Notes: generated by a model not told the origin, from the letters alone. A stretch of 64,000 nt of DNA from an uncultured Candidatus Saccharibacteria bacterium (GCA_948851665.1 CAQOWG010000003.1:17060-81059); one strand, 5' to 3'. Numbered from the stretch's first letter, positions 1-8,020 are shown. Numbers and translations: made by a program.

Positions 1-15
1 AAGAGTATAGTAATT

Positions 16-210
16 ATGCCTAAACTCAAAACCCACAAAGGCACCGCTAAGCGCATCAAGATTACCGGCTCAGGTAAACTTTCTCGCGAACGTGCCTACG
101 GCAACCACATTCTCGCCAAAAAGTCCAAGGCTCGCAAGCGCAATATGAAAACTGCCGCTTTCGTAAATGGCAAAATCGGTAAAAATGTTAAAAAAGCCCT
201 AGGAGTCTAA
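16..210 (+). CDS. rpmI: 50S ribosomal protein L35
   Basis: Structural protein of the large ribosomal subunit. The 64-residue product has the family's usual length and Lys/Arg-rich composition, and it starts MPKLKTHKGTAKR, the L35 signature. It opens an rpmI-rplT-rpmB run with a single base between it and rplT. In most bacteria infC precedes this pair; that gene would lie just left of the window. The 15 bases visible upstream (with a TATAGT) are too few to decide whether a promoter lies here. Confidence 0.97.
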   Translation: MPKLKTHKGTAKRIKITGSGKLSRERAYGNHILAKKSKARKRNMKTAAFVNGKIGKNVKKALGV

Positions 211-211
211 G

Positions 212-562
212 ATGAGAGTTAAACGTGGTGTGCCCGCACGGGCTAAACATAAGAAAATTTTGAATGCTGCCAAGGGGATGCAACACTATCGCACCCGCAG
301 CTATCGCCTAGCCAAACAGGGTGTCATTAAATCCCTTCGCTATAGCTACCGCGATCGCCGCAATAAAAAACGCGATCTTCGTTCCCTTTGGATTACCCGT
401 ATTAACAACGCTTCCCGTGAGCTTGGTCTTTCTTATTCGCAGCTCATGTCTGGTCTCAAGAAAAACGGTACTACTATCGACCGCAAAATGCTAGCCGAGC
501 TTGCCGTTAGTCAACCTGAGGCCTTCAAAGCCATCGTTAATACCGTGAAGGAGGCTAAATAA
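212..562 (+). CDS. rplT: 50S ribosomal protein L20
   Basis: Early-assembly large-subunit protein that binds 23S rRNA. At 116 residues it is full length. The basic N-terminal tail (MRVKRGVPARAKHKK) is followed by the helical globular part with the family motif GLSYSQLMSGLKK near residue 75. It follows rpmI by one base, and its TAA shares its last base with the rpmB ATG, so the three genes are probably co-translated. In other bacteria L20 represses its own operon by binding mRNA; no such site is visible inside the window. Confidence 0.97.
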   Translation: MRVKRGVPARAKHKKILNAAKGMQHYRTRSYRLAKQGVIKSLRYSYRDRRNKKRDLRSLWITRINNASRELGLSYSQLMSGLKKNGTTIDRKMLAELAVSQPEAFKAIVNTVKEAK

Positions 563-753
563 TGGCAATCTGTGAAATAAGTGGCAAAGGTAAGATGTAT
601 GGACATAACGTGTCTTTCTCTCAGCGCAAAACCCGCAAGGTTTTCAAACCTAATGTCCAGAAAAAGACTCTCGTTGTCGATGGCCACAAAGTCAAAGTCA
701 ATGTTGCTACATCGACCCTTCGTACCCTGAAGAAAAAAGGTCTAGTCAAATAA
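562..753 (+). CDS. rpmB: 50S ribosomal protein L28
   Basis: Large-subunit protein of 63 residues with the L28 pattern: GKGKMYGHNVSFSQRKTRK, then FKPN, and a C-terminal STLRTLKKKGLVK. Only one Cys (residue 4) remains, so it is a zinc-free form. The ATG overlaps the rplT stop by one base. Finding rpmB behind rpmI-rplT instead of beside rpmG is a less usual order. A strong terminator follows about 30 bases downstream and closes the operon. Confidence 0.95.
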   Translation: MAICEISGKGKMYGHNVSFSQRKTRKVFKPNVQKKTLVVDGHKVKVNVATSTLRTLKKKGLVK

Positions 754-782
754 CTCCCCGAATTCAGAGATTTCTCTGTAAC

Positions 783-814
783 AAAAAACCAGGACTTTGA
801 TCCTGGTTTTTTTT
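783..814 (+). terminator. Intrinsic terminator of rpmI-rplT-rpmB
   Basis: An 8-bp stem AACCAGGA/TCCTGGTT with a 6-base loop is followed by eight T. An A-run flanks the left side, so it could also stop minus-strand transcripts, which here would be RNase P RNA. Confidence 0.85.
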
Positions 815-815
815 G

Positions 816-1158
816 TTGAGCCTTCAGTAAGCCGGGTTTTGTAACCTTCCCTCTCGGGCTAGCCGACAACCATCTATCTAATTCGCAAATTGCTCTGCGA
901 CTTTAGCGGTAAACGTGCATCCTCGGACCAAGGTATCTAGCACTCCTTGCAGCCGGTAGGGTTTGCCCTCGCTCTATGTCGCCATAAAGCGCTGTGAGCT
1001 CTTACCTCACTCTTTTCACCCTTACCAAAAATGGCGGTATAAGTTTCTGTGGTACTTTCCCGGCCCTTACGGGCGGTCGCCGTTAGCGACTACCGTGTCC
1101 TTTGCTGCCCGGACTTTCCTCTTGGGGTTACCAAGCGGTTGTCTTTCAGGCTCACACC
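816..1158 (-). ncRNA. rnpB: RNase P RNA, class A
   Basis: Catalytic RNA that matures tRNA 5' ends. On the minus strand the conserved 5' block GAGGAAAGTCCGGGC (near 1118-1105), the ACGGTAG region and the 3' block with AGATAGATGGTTGTC (near 870) are present in order. The ends are set by P1: TGAGCCT near 1155-1149 pairs with AGGCTCA near 824-818. A -10-like TATGAT lies at about 1169-1164, which puts the RNA start near 1158. The length of about 343 nt is normal for class A. Plus-strand frames over this stretch are shadows. The exact ends are estimates. Confidence 0.93.
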
Positions 1159-1246
1159 TATTTTATCATAAACCTTTCCATAAGCCAAATCCCCGCAATC
1201 TGCTTCTTGATGATTTGTCCCCAAATCCCAAAATCCGCCCTACAAT

Positions 1247-2089
1247 CTAGCCAAAATGCGCATCAATTGCCTTGTTTGCCTCATAATCCGCTCTTGTATT
1301 CTGTTCCCGCATCACGTGAGTGAATCCAACTGCCTCAAACTTACCAAGCAGCTCTTGAATATCGTCATAAATCGGCAGCAAATCCCGGTTTTTAACTTTA
1401 TAAATCCCCTTCATCTGATTTATCATCATTAAATTATCGCCCATAAATCTAACTGAAGTCAAACCAAGTTTTAGCGCTTCCTCCACGCCTCTCTTAAGAG
1501 CATAATACTCTGCCACTCGCGAAGTTGCAAAGCCAATAAACTCTCCGCCCTGCGCCAGCACCGTTCCGTCTTCTCCCACTACTAGGAAACCAATCCCCGA
1601 CGGCCCCGGGTTCCCCCGACTCGCCCCATCAATATAAACCGTTGCACTGTGTGCTACTTCTCGCGAACGCAATCTATCACTCTCGCGCCCCTCAATCTCC
1701 AATGTCACCAAACTCGCTTCATCCAGCCTATAAGACCCCACCTCTTCTGGCTTGATATATTTGTAAGCCGAGTATCGCTCCGCCGTTTGAATCTTTGCGT
1801 CTTTTGGCAAAATAATTCGATATATAATATATAGATTACTCATCTGACTTGCCCCATGTGGTGCCAAAAAAGTAATTACATCTTTTAACTCCGTTTTCTC
1901 AGTAATTTCAACTCCCAAATATTCTTCCAGCATCCGATCCATCGCCTCTTCTGGCTGTTCCCCAAACTTAATCTTGCCAGTTGGCAATTCCCAAGTCGGT
2001 TGCCCATCCACCCGTCCCTGTGCACGTTTCGCGATCAAAATCTCGCGCTCATTCTGAATAATACCGGCTACACGTATTCGCTGTTTCAT
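1247..2089 (-). CDS. NUDIX domain-RNase HI fusion protein
   Basis: Two-domain protein of 280 residues. Residues 1-125 form a NUDIX fold; its box begins GKIKFGE and ends RMLEEYLGV, so two of the canonical acidic residues of REUxEE are replaced (M and Y), and hydrolase activity is doubtful. Residues about 145-280 are RNase HI, with IDGASRGNPGP (first Asp), AEYYAL (Glu), MGDN (Asp) and RADYEANK (last Asp), so all four carboxylates are present and RNA-DNA hybrid cleavage is likely. The frame stays open to 2185, but that part overlaps a folded leader RNA. I chose the ATG at 2089, where NUDIX homology begins. No clear Shine-Dalgarno sequence precedes it. Confidence 0.85.
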   Translation of the reverse strand: MKQRIRVAGIIQNEREILIAKRAQGRVDGQPTWELPTGKIKFGEQPEEAMDRMLEEYLGVEITEKTELKDVITFLAPHGASQMSNLYIIYRIILPKDAKIQTAERYSAYKYIKPEEVGSYRLDEASLVTLEIEGRESDRLRSREVAHSATVYIDGASRGNPGPSGIGFLVVGEDGTVLAQGGEFIGFATSRVAEYYALKRGVEEALKLGLTSVRFMGDNLMMINQMKGIYKVKNRDLLPIYDDIQELLGKFEAVGFTHVMREQNTRADYEANKAIDAHFG

Positions 2090-2234
2090 ATCTAAATAAA
2101 TCCATAAAACCCTGGTGACGATGTTTTCCCTGTGTATGTCACAGGTGGGTAAATTCTTATGCGCACCTCCACGGAGGATAGCCACGAAATCCCTTTACAT
2201 GATTATTCAGGAAAATCATGCCGCCACTAGGGTT
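2090..2234 (-). promoter_or_regulatory. Folded 5' leader RNA (four-way junction), riboswitch-like
   Basis: TATAAT on the minus strand (2246-2241) plus a 6-nt spacer places the transcription start at 2234. That is exactly the first base of an outer stem, 2234-2225 with 2117-2108 (AACCCTAGTG with CACCAGGGTT, 9 of 10 pairs). Inside it are three hairpins: CATGAT/ATCATG (2220-2198), CCTCC/GGAGG (2177-2166) and CCTGTG/CACAGG (2145-2129). The start codon of the NUDIX-RNase H gene follows 18 nt after the closing strand. I do not recognise a known riboswitch class. The stem and promoter are seen directly; regulation is inferred. Confidence 0.55.
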
Positions 2235-2293
2235 ATCTCCATTATATCATATCTCTCTAGCTGTCTATAATTTTTGCCACCAACGAATAGGTA

Positions 2294-2938
2294 CTAAGCC
2301 CCTACTACCCAATAAAACCCATCCAATAATCTATCAATTCCCCAGCCCATCACCCCAGACAACAACCCGCCACCAGCCACTACCAAAATCAACACGATCA
2401 TCATACCAAATGGCTCTATCTTCTCAAACACCCCTCGCACCGGGTCTGGCGCAATCGCATAAAGCACCCTCGAACCATCAAGCGGCGGAATCGGGATCAA
2501 ATTGAAAATCCCAAATCCTAGATTTATCATTACAAATGAGCTCATTATCTGCCCCCACAACGTTGATATCCCCGCCAACGTAAAAGCTTCTGTAAAATGT
2601 CCTATCAAAAACCCTAAAAACGCCAACAAAATATTTGTCAGTGGCCCCGCGATCGCCACCAACGCCATTCCCCAAGGCCCATGTTTCAATTTTCGCGAAT
2701 CCACTGGCACCGGTTTCGCCCCACCAAAAACCGGCCCGCCCGTCAGTAATAGCAGAAGCGGCATTGCAATCGATAAAATCGGATCCAGATGTTTTAACGG
2801 GTTCAGCGTCAATCGCCCATCCACCTTCGCCGTATCATCACCAAGCTTATATGCCACAAATCCATGTGCTAACTCATGCAGCACCATTGAAACTAGGATC
2901 ACCCCCAACGCAATCACTACGCTAAGCAACGCTTCCAT
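2294..2938 (-). CDS. Site-2-type intramembrane metalloprotease (M50)
   Basis: Membrane zinc protease of the S2P/RseP-like M50 family, 214 residues with four or five hydrophobic segments. The zinc motif HELAH lies at residues 22-26, and the second M50 motif NLIPIPPLDGSRV near 145-160 supplies the third ligand (Asp). It lacks a PDZ domain, so it belongs to the short form that cleaves membrane-embedded substrates. Such enzymes often release membrane-bound regulators. Its start is one base from the end of the next gene, so the pair is probably cotranscribed. No substrate is evident nearby. Confidence 0.85.
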   Translation of the reverse strand: MEALLSVVIALGVILVSMVLHELAHGFVAYKLGDDTAKVDGRLTLNPLKHLDPILSIAMPLLLLLTGGPVFGGAKPVPVDSRKLKHGPWGMALVAIAGPLTNILLAFLGFLIGHFTEAFTLAGISTLWGQIMSSFVMINLGFGIFNLIPIPPLDGSRVLYAIAPDPVRGVFEKIEPFGMMIVLILVVAGGGLLSGVMGWGIDRLLDGFYWVVGA

Positions 2939-2939
2939 A

Positions 2940-3392
2940 CTAACTCAGCGCAACCACTTCCATAGCCATCGGCAACGACTCTTTATTCTTTACTTTGTAC
3001 TTCTTCTCGACCCTCGGTGCCAGCTTCAATTCAGTCACCATACCGTCCACATTTCCCATTGCAATCACTACTTTCGGGCCAATTTCCCGCACCGCCCTCA
3101 CTGAGCTCGTACAAAGAATATCCGCCACCCCCAGCTCATCCAACGTCATCGCTTCTTCAACTCCACCGATAATCCCAATGTGTACATTTCCAATAATCAC
3201 ATCATATACCGTCTTCTCGCCCGTTTGAATTCCCCGAATCGCCATGTCGCCAATCTCAAACTCCCCCGGCCCCTCAATCTTCCCCACCGGTAAATCCCCG
3301 TCCACTGTCTGTTCTACAAGGTCAAACTTCACATTCGCAGTCTTCGTCTTCAATGTGACTTCATCTGGCGCCTTACTCTCAATCTCAAACAT
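2940..3392 (-). CDS. Degenerate metallo-beta-lactamase-fold protein
   Basis: A 150-residue protein resembling the short MBL-fold 'Zn-dependent hydrolase' proteins found in CPR genomes. It has a beta-rich start, then GPGEFEIGDMAIRG near residue 41, and a run of short strands. The HxHxDH metal motif is absent and His is scarce, so a catalytic role is unlikely; it may bind a partner or ligand. It sits between a winged-helix regulator (12 bases upstream) and the site-2 protease, suggesting one transcription unit. The family assignment is moderately sure; the function is unknown. Confidence 0.5.
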   Translation of the reverse strand: MFEIESKAPDEVTLKTKTANVKFDLVEQTVDGDLPVGKIEGPGEFEIGDMAIRGIQTGEKTVYDVIIGNVHIGIIGGVEEAMTLDELGVADILCTSSVRAVREIGPKVVIAMGNVDGMVTELKLAPRVEKKYKVKNKESLPMAMEVVALS

Positions 3393-3403
3393 TTTACCTC
3401 CTT

Positions 3404-4036
3404 TTAATACATTCCCTCACCCGCGATAATCCCGTCTGGGTCAAAAACCTCTGCCGGGTCCATCTCGAGAATATCCATTACAAAACGATCTTTGACGCTC
3501 TTACGATAGAGAAAATCATCACGCGACAAAATCACATAGTCTAACGGCTTTCCCTGTTTTTGCTCCACTACCTCGGCCCAACGCGTCAATTTCTTCGTCC
3601 GATCATCCCCGATAATCAAAAGGTCAATTCCATCCTGCCCCGGCGCCCGATTCATCAGCATCATCGCCCTCAGATATTTCGCCACCGGCTTGATGTACTC
3701 ATCCCAGCTATTTGACGGCGTACGCCGCACCTGCTGGATCCGCCCTGGAGTCACCGCTCCACGCTGCCCAAACATTTCCTGGAAAGCATGCGCATATGGA
3801 TGCCGCATATTCGCCGCATAGTAAACCTTATTGTCATAAGTTTCATTCCGAATCACCCCAATACTCTCCAAATTCGTCAACTCTCGCCGCACTGAATTGA
3901 TCTGCTCTTCAATCACCCGCGTGATTTCTCGCACATAAAAAGTTTTGTTCACATTCGCAAAGAACAGCTCCAGAAGTTTTGCCCGGGTCTTTGAACCGAA
4001 CAACTTTTCGTTGGAGATGTTATTTTCTTTGTTCAT
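3404..4036 (-). CDS. Winged-helix DNA-binding protein
   Basis: A 210-residue likely transcription regulator. Residues 12-85 form an ArsR/MarR-type winged helix: FGSKTRAKLLELFF, then FYVREITRVIEEQINSVRR as the recognition part, and a wing with NKVYYAAN. The C-terminal half (about 105-210), with LLIIGDDRTKKL and DYVILSRDDFLYRK, resembles the nucleotidyltransferase-like domain often fused to such regulators. Its start overlaps the end of miaA by 17 bases, so it is translated from the miaA message. Target genes are unknown; the neighbouring protease cluster is a possibility. Confidence 0.65.
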   Translation of the reverse strand: MNKENNISNEKLFGSKTRAKLLELFFANVNKTFYVREITRVIEEQINSVRRELTNLESIGVIRNETYDNKVYYAANMRHPYAHAFQEMFGQRGAVTPGRIQQVRRTPSNSWDEYIKPVAKYLRAMMLMNRAPGQDGIDLLIIGDDRTKKLTRWAEVVEQKQGKPLDYVILSRDDFLYRKSVKDRFVMDILEMDPAEVFDPDGIIAGEGMY

Positions 4037-4793
4037 TCTGAATACATTTTATCACGAAATCCCTGATTTCTTCAAGTGGCAACCAGATAATATTTTTGTT
4101 CCGTTTGAACCAAGTCATTTGTCTTTTCGCTAAATGCCAATCGTCATAAATAAACAATTCTTTTGCCCTTTCTAGGCTGTACTCCCCCTGCAAATAGCCC
4201 CACGCAAATTGGTATATATTACTTTTCATCGCCTGCGACCCCCAACCGTATCGTTCCACCAAGTTCCGCGTCTCCTCAAACAATTCCTGAACAAATAATT
4301 TATCTGCTCTCTCAGTAATCCGTTCTCTCAGCACTTCTGCATCAGTCTTTACTCCTATGGTTAAAAATTGTGAACACATTTCCGCGCGGTCACATTGGCT
4401 ATTTTTCTCGTGTTCACCAAATTTATAATCATAGATCAGTGCGTCGATATAAAGCCCGGTCCCCCCTACCACCATCGGCAAATTCCCCCGCTCCCGAATT
4501 TCCCGAATTTTCTCTTCTGCGTACTCTTTCCAATCCGCCACCGTAAAACGCTCCCCCGGGTCGACTATGCCAATCCCCCAATGCGGGATATCCGCCTGCT
4601 CTTCAAGGCTCGGTGCCGCCGTTCCCAGTTCCATACCCCTGTAAATCGCCCTCGAATCCGCCGAAATTATCTCTGCCATCTGAGCAAAGTACTTCTGTGG
4701 GGCCTCACGGAGTTCCTTGGCGATCGAAATCGCCACCCCAGTTTTACCGGAAGCTGTCGGCCCCAAGATTACTATTGTCTTTTGTTCCTTCAT
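4020..4793 (-). CDS. miaA: tRNA dimethylallyltransferase, short form
   Basis: Transfers a dimethylallyl group to A37 of tRNAs that read UNN codons. Walker A GPTASGKTG is near residue 13; ISADSRAIYRGMELGTA and VGGTGLYIDAL are MiaA signatures. At 257 residues it is clearly shorter than the usual 300 or more. The part after DYKFGE jumps over most of the mobile insertion domain and the usual RRxIRALE motif is missing. The ATG at 4793 is chosen over an upstream GTG at 4811. TAGAAT at 4807-4802 lies 8 nt before it, so the message would have almost no leader. It diverges from a plus-strand RNA promoter. Confidence 0.88.
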   Translation of the reverse strand: MKEQKTIVILGPTASGKTGVAISIAKELREAPQKYFAQMAEIISADSRAIYRGMELGTAAPSLEEQADIPHWGIGIVDPGERFTVADWKEYAEEKIREIRERGNLPMVVGGTGLYIDALIYDYKFGEHEKNSQCDRAEMCSQFLTIGVKTDAEVLRERITERADKLFVQELFEETRNLVERYGWGSQAMKSNIYQFAWGYLQGEYSLERAKELFIYDDWHLAKRQMTWFKRNKNIIWLPLEEIRDFVIKCIQNEQRK

Positions 4794-4825
4794 ATAACAA
4801 TATTCTAGCACATTACAAAAATATG

Positions 4826-5001
4826 TGCTATAATATAAAAGACATTTTCGTCACTTCTTTTCTTAGCCTTATCATCTTCTCTATCCGAAGGGCATCATTC
4901 AATCCGTGCTGCACTGAAAAATCAGCAGGCCATCAAAAACCCTGACGAATCCCCGGACTGACCCCACATCTCAAGGCTGCTCCCCCATAGCAGCCTTTTC
5001 T
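4826..5001 (+). ncRNA. Candidate small RNA with its own promoter and terminator
   Basis: An extended -10 TGCTATAAT (4826-4834) predicts a start near 4841. The transcript would run about 160 nt to an intrinsic terminator (4973-5001: GGCTGCT/AGCAGCC, then TTTTC). A small internal hairpin TGCTG/CAGCA sits around 4907-4932. The only frame here is a 40-codon reading from 4822 that would start ahead of the predicted transcription start, so coding is unlikely. I compared it by eye with 4.5S, 6S and tmRNA and saw none of their conserved blocks. It converges on thrS. Confidence 0.45.
4973..5001 (+). terminator. Intrinsic terminator between the candidate small RNA and thrS
   Basis: A 7-bp GC-rich stem GGCTGCT/AGCAGCC with a 6-base loop is followed by TTTTCTT on the plus strand. 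There is no T-run in the minus direction, so it serves the plus-strand RNA. Confidence 0.75.
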
Positions 5002-5006
5002 TATTC

Positions 5007-6770
5007 TCATTGTTCTTTTAGCCACTCCGCGAGCTTGTCGAGCGCCACCTTTTCTTCCCCATCACGCGTCCGCACGCTCACCACCTTCTCGGCCGCATCT
5101 TTTGGCCCCACAATCAAAACCACTGGAATTTTCAGCTCAGTCGCCCGCTTAATCTTCTTACCAAGGCTATCATCACTATAGTCCGTTTCATAGCGAAGAG
5201 CATTATTTGCCAGCGGCTTCTCTAATACTACTCCTTGCAATACTTTTTCCACCTCTTTAGCATATTCTACTGCGCCGTCGTTGACCGTAATCACTCGCAC
5301 TGCCTCCGGTGCACACCATAGCGGCAACCACCCTGCCGTGTGCTCAATAAATACACTCATAAAGCGTTCAATCGAACCTACTAGCGCACAGTGCACCATA
5401 ATCGGCCGCTTCTTCGTGCCATCCCGATCGACGTATTCTAGCCCAAATCGCTCTGGTAAAGCATAATCTAGTTGCACTGTCGCCAGTTGCCATTCCCGCC
5501 CCATCGCATCCGTCGCCATGAAATCCATCTTCGGACCATACATCGCCGCCTCCCCCTCTGCCACAAAATAATCCATCTTGAACTTATCTGCCATTCGTTG
5601 AATCGAGCTCTGTGCCTTCTCCCACATCTCAGCATTGCCGATGTAACCATCGCCATCGTCTCGGAAGCTCAAGCGTAATCGCAATTTCATATCTACGACT
5701 TTATAAAGATCCCGCGCCGCCTCAATTAGCTCACCGAACACTTGTTCCACCTGGCCCTCAGTACAAAAGATATGCGAATCATCCTGCGTGATTGCCCGCA
5801 CCCGCGAAAGCCCACCCAGTTCCCCCTTGCGCTCGTCCCGATAAACCATCGTACTTTCTAGATACTTAATCGGCAACTCCTTATAACTCCGCGGCACACT
5901 AGCAAAAATCTGCGAATGGTGCGGACAGCTCACTGGCTTAATAGCCAAATGGTCGCCACTTTCCATGCTTGTAAACTGAAACATCTCTGGAAACTTCTCG
6001 TAATGCCCCGAAGTCTTATAGAGGTCAATATTCGCAATATGCGGGATAGTCACCTTCTTGTAGCCACAGCGCAAACGATAGCCCTGCGTCAGCTCATTCA
6101 ACTTATCTCGAAGCATCGTACCCCGAGGCGTAAAAAGCGGCAAGCCGCTCCCCACTAACTCCGAATAGCAGAACAAATCCAGCTCTTTCCCCAGCTTCCG
6201 GTGGTCGCGCGCCTTGGCCTCTTCCTGTCGCTTCAAATATTCCTCTAGCTCCTTTTCCGTCTCAAACGCCACCCCATAAATCCGCGTCAACATCTCGCGC
6301 TTCTCGTCGCCACGCCAATACGCCCCCGCTACTCGCGACAGTTTAAACGCACCGATTTCTTTCAAATCCTCCACGTGTGGCCCCTTGCAAAGGTCCGTAA
6401 AGATCACCGTGCCATCCGGCGCCACCATATCATAGAACGTAATCGTTTCCCCATCCGCGAGTTCCGCAATCAGTTCCGTTTTCAGTCGCTGACCGTTTTC
6501 TTTCGCCCAGGAAAGCGCCTCGTCGCGCGTCGCCTCACGCTCTTGCATCTTCGCTCCCCGCGCGATAATTCCCCGCATTTTCTTCTCAATTTTTGGAAGA
6601 TCCGCATCTGACACTTTCTCACCCCCGAAGTCAATGTCATAGTAGAACCCATTTTCGATTGCTGGCCCAATCCCAAAAGTTGTTGTCGGATAAAGCTCCT
6701 GCACCGCAGCCGCAAGCACGTGACTGAGGCTATGACGCATTTTTTCTACTTGATTGATTTGTTCGCACAT
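5007..6770 (-). CDS. thrS: Threonyl-tRNA synthetase without TGS domain
   Basis: Class II synthetase that charges tRNA-Thr, 587 residues. It begins directly at the editing domain: HSLSHVLAA near residue 13 and CKGPH near 128 provide its His/Cys metal ligands. The TGS domain of the usual form of about 640 residues is absent. The catalytic core shows motif 1 around LYKTSGHYEKFPEMF, motif 2 with YRDERKGELGGLSRVR, and the C-terminal anticodon-binding domain with VLIVGPKD. TATAAT near 6803 and AAGGA before the ATG show a conventional leader, unlike the many leaderless genes here. Confidence 0.95.
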   Translation of the reverse strand: MCEQINQVEKMRHSLSHVLAAAVQELYPTTTFGIGPAIENGFYYDIDFGGEKVSDADLPKIEKKMRGIIARGAKMQEREATRDEALSWAKENGQRLKTELIAELADGETITFYDMVAPDGTVIFTDLCKGPHVEDLKEIGAFKLSRVAGAYWRGDEKREMLTRIYGVAFETEKELEEYLKRQEEAKARDHRKLGKELDLFCYSELVGSGLPLFTPRGTMLRDKLNELTQGYRLRCGYKKVTIPHIANIDLYKTSGHYEKFPEMFQFTSMESGDHLAIKPVSCPHHSQIFASVPRSYKELPIKYLESTMVYRDERKGELGGLSRVRAITQDDSHIFCTEGQVEQVFGELIEAARDLYKVVDMKLRLRLSFRDDGDGYIGNAEMWEKAQSSIQRMADKFKMDYFVAEGEAAMYGPKMDFMATDAMGREWQLATVQLDYALPERFGLEYVDRDGTKKRPIMVHCALVGSIERFMSVFIEHTAGWLPLWCAPEAVRVITVNDGAVEYAKEVEKVLQGVVLEKPLANNALRYETDYSDDSLGKKIKRATELKIPVVLIVGPKDAAEKVVSVRTRDGEEKVALDKLAEWLKEQ

Positions 6771-6821
6771 AGCTTTATCCTTTCTTTATCTTTACATTAT
6801 ACCATAAAACTTTGCCCCACG

Positions 6822-6850
6822 GAAAAACCCGCCAACCGGCGGGCTTTTCT
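6822..6850 (-). terminator. Intrinsic terminator of the broken NUDIX gene
   Basis: On the minus strand GCCCGCC/GGCGGGT with a 4-base loop is followed by TTTTT. It ends the YgjV-NUDIX unit, just ahead of the thrS promoter. Confidence 0.8.
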
Positions 6851-6862
6851 GAGCCACTAAAA

Positions 6863-7336
6863 CTATTTAGTCCGCACCTGTTCCCAAATATACTGATGCG
6901 CTTTCTGGGTCAACTTCTCTGCTAATTCCTCAGCCGGAATCCACATCACTTCAGCAATCTCATCTTCCTCAGCCGAGCGCTCTTCCCGTTGTAAGCTTAA
7001 CAACTTGCCGCACACCGTATGAATCGTAATGTGTCGATTCACATCCTTATGTGCCGCATAAAAATTATCGTAGCAAACCTCAGGCAGTTCAACTAGCCCT
7101 CCAAAATCGTCATACCCCGTCTCCTCAACTACCTCGCGCTTCGCTGCTTCAACCGGGCTTTCTTCCCCCTCAATCCCACCCATCACAAAATCAATCTAAC
7201 CAAATTTTCGGTTCTGTACGCAAAGATACTTCTCCTCCGTCGGGTGTTTAATTGCCACCACGACCACACTTCGCTCCGTCATCGGCCTGTCCTCACGTAT
7301 CGCCGAATCTCCTTCTCCAAAAAATTCTTTCGCCAT
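6863..7336 (-). pseudogene. NUDIX hydrolase interrupted by an in-frame TAG
   Basis: The frame from the ATG at 7336 runs 157 codons in NUDIX register but is broken at codon 47 by TAG (7198-7196). The context reads NRKFG, stop, IDFVMGG, where relatives commonly have Trp (TGG to TAG is one change). The downstream piece alone (107 codons from the ATG at 7186) keeps the NUDIX box: GGIEGEE, then REVVEETGY, with all acidic residues, but it lacks the first strands of the fold. The gene starts two bases before the YgjV-like stop, so it is translationally coupled to it. It may be a recent pseudogene, a reading error, or reinitiated at 7186. Confidence 0.7.
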
Positions 7337-7337
7337 T

Positions 7338-7925
7338 TTACCTCGCTTTACTTTTCTTTAGTATACCATATAATTCCCTCACGTACCCCACCACTGCCGC
7401 CAAAAACACAATCCCCTCTGACACAATCCCCGCTACCGACATAACAAATCCGTTATAAAGCATCCAACATAGCGCCACCGGTATGCCAAGAAACTTATAC
7501 ATCCGTGTACTGTTTTGCCAAATCGAGATCTCATATAACACCGTCGCCGCCACCGACAACAAGCTAAGCGGCCCATCATACGTCCAAACCGCCAGTCCCG
7601 CAATCACTACCAGTACCACCAAAAGCGCCACATAATCCCTAATCTGGTGTCCATGTATCATCTTCGGCTTTCTACGCCGCCTTTTCTCTTTCTGCTCACG
7701 CCGCTCATCCCAAATATAATAAAAATTTGCCAGCAAAATCACCACCGACATCGCCAGTCCTAAATCCGCCCCCAACAAAATATAAGCCAAAATTCCCGCC
7801 GCCATCGAAAGCGTATCCAGAATCACAACCACTTTCCGCTTCTTCGCAAAATACGTCGCACCTAGCAATCCATATTCCACCACTGTCAAAATCTGCGACC
7901 AAATATACGTTAGCGTAATTTCCAT
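7338..7925 (-). CDS. YgjV/PnuC-like inner membrane protein
   Basis: A 195-residue membrane protein with six or seven hydrophobic segments and a basic cytoplasmic loop (EQKEKRRRRKPK, near residue 77). The C-terminal part, WQNSTRMYKFLGIPVALCWMLYN and SEGIVFLAAVVGYVRE, matches the YgjV family, whose fold is close to PnuC and SWEET transporters. The substrate is unknown. Coupling to a NUDIX gene recalls PnuC-NUDIX pairs in nicotinamide riboside uptake, but this is only suggestive. TATAAT ends exactly 6 nt before the ATG, so the mRNA is predicted to be leaderless. Confidence 0.65.
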   Translation of the reverse strand: MEITLTYIWSQILTVVEYGLLGATYFAKKRKVVVILDTLSMAAGILAYILLGADLGLAMSVVILLANFYYIWDERREQKEKRRRRKPKMIHGHQIRDYVALLVVLVVIAGLAVWTYDGPLSLLSVAATVLYEISIWQNSTRMYKFLGIPVALCWMLYNGFVMSVAGIVSEGIVFLAAVVGYVRELYGILKKSKAR

Positions 7926-8020
7926 AACTTTATTATACCGCCAAATTATCCCATTCTGCCAAAACTATGCTATAATACATATCAGTCCAAACCACTGACC
8001 TTAGTGGCTATTAAAAATTT

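Noticed and set aside
963..1323. Two plus-strand frames over 963-1323
   Set aside because: They lie across RNase P RNA and the 3' part of the NUDIX-RNase H gene, both well supported on the minus strand.
2220..2235. CCGCCACTAG resembling the end of a cobalamin riboswitch on the plus strand
   Set aside because: There is no further cobalamin riboswitch sequence and no plus-strand gene downstream.
4388..4440. Palindromic insertion inside miaA (GTGAACAC/GTGTTCAC)
   Set aside because: An 8-bp pair with a 32-base loop in a region that is shortened compared with other MiaA proteins. It may be chance; no second copy was seen.
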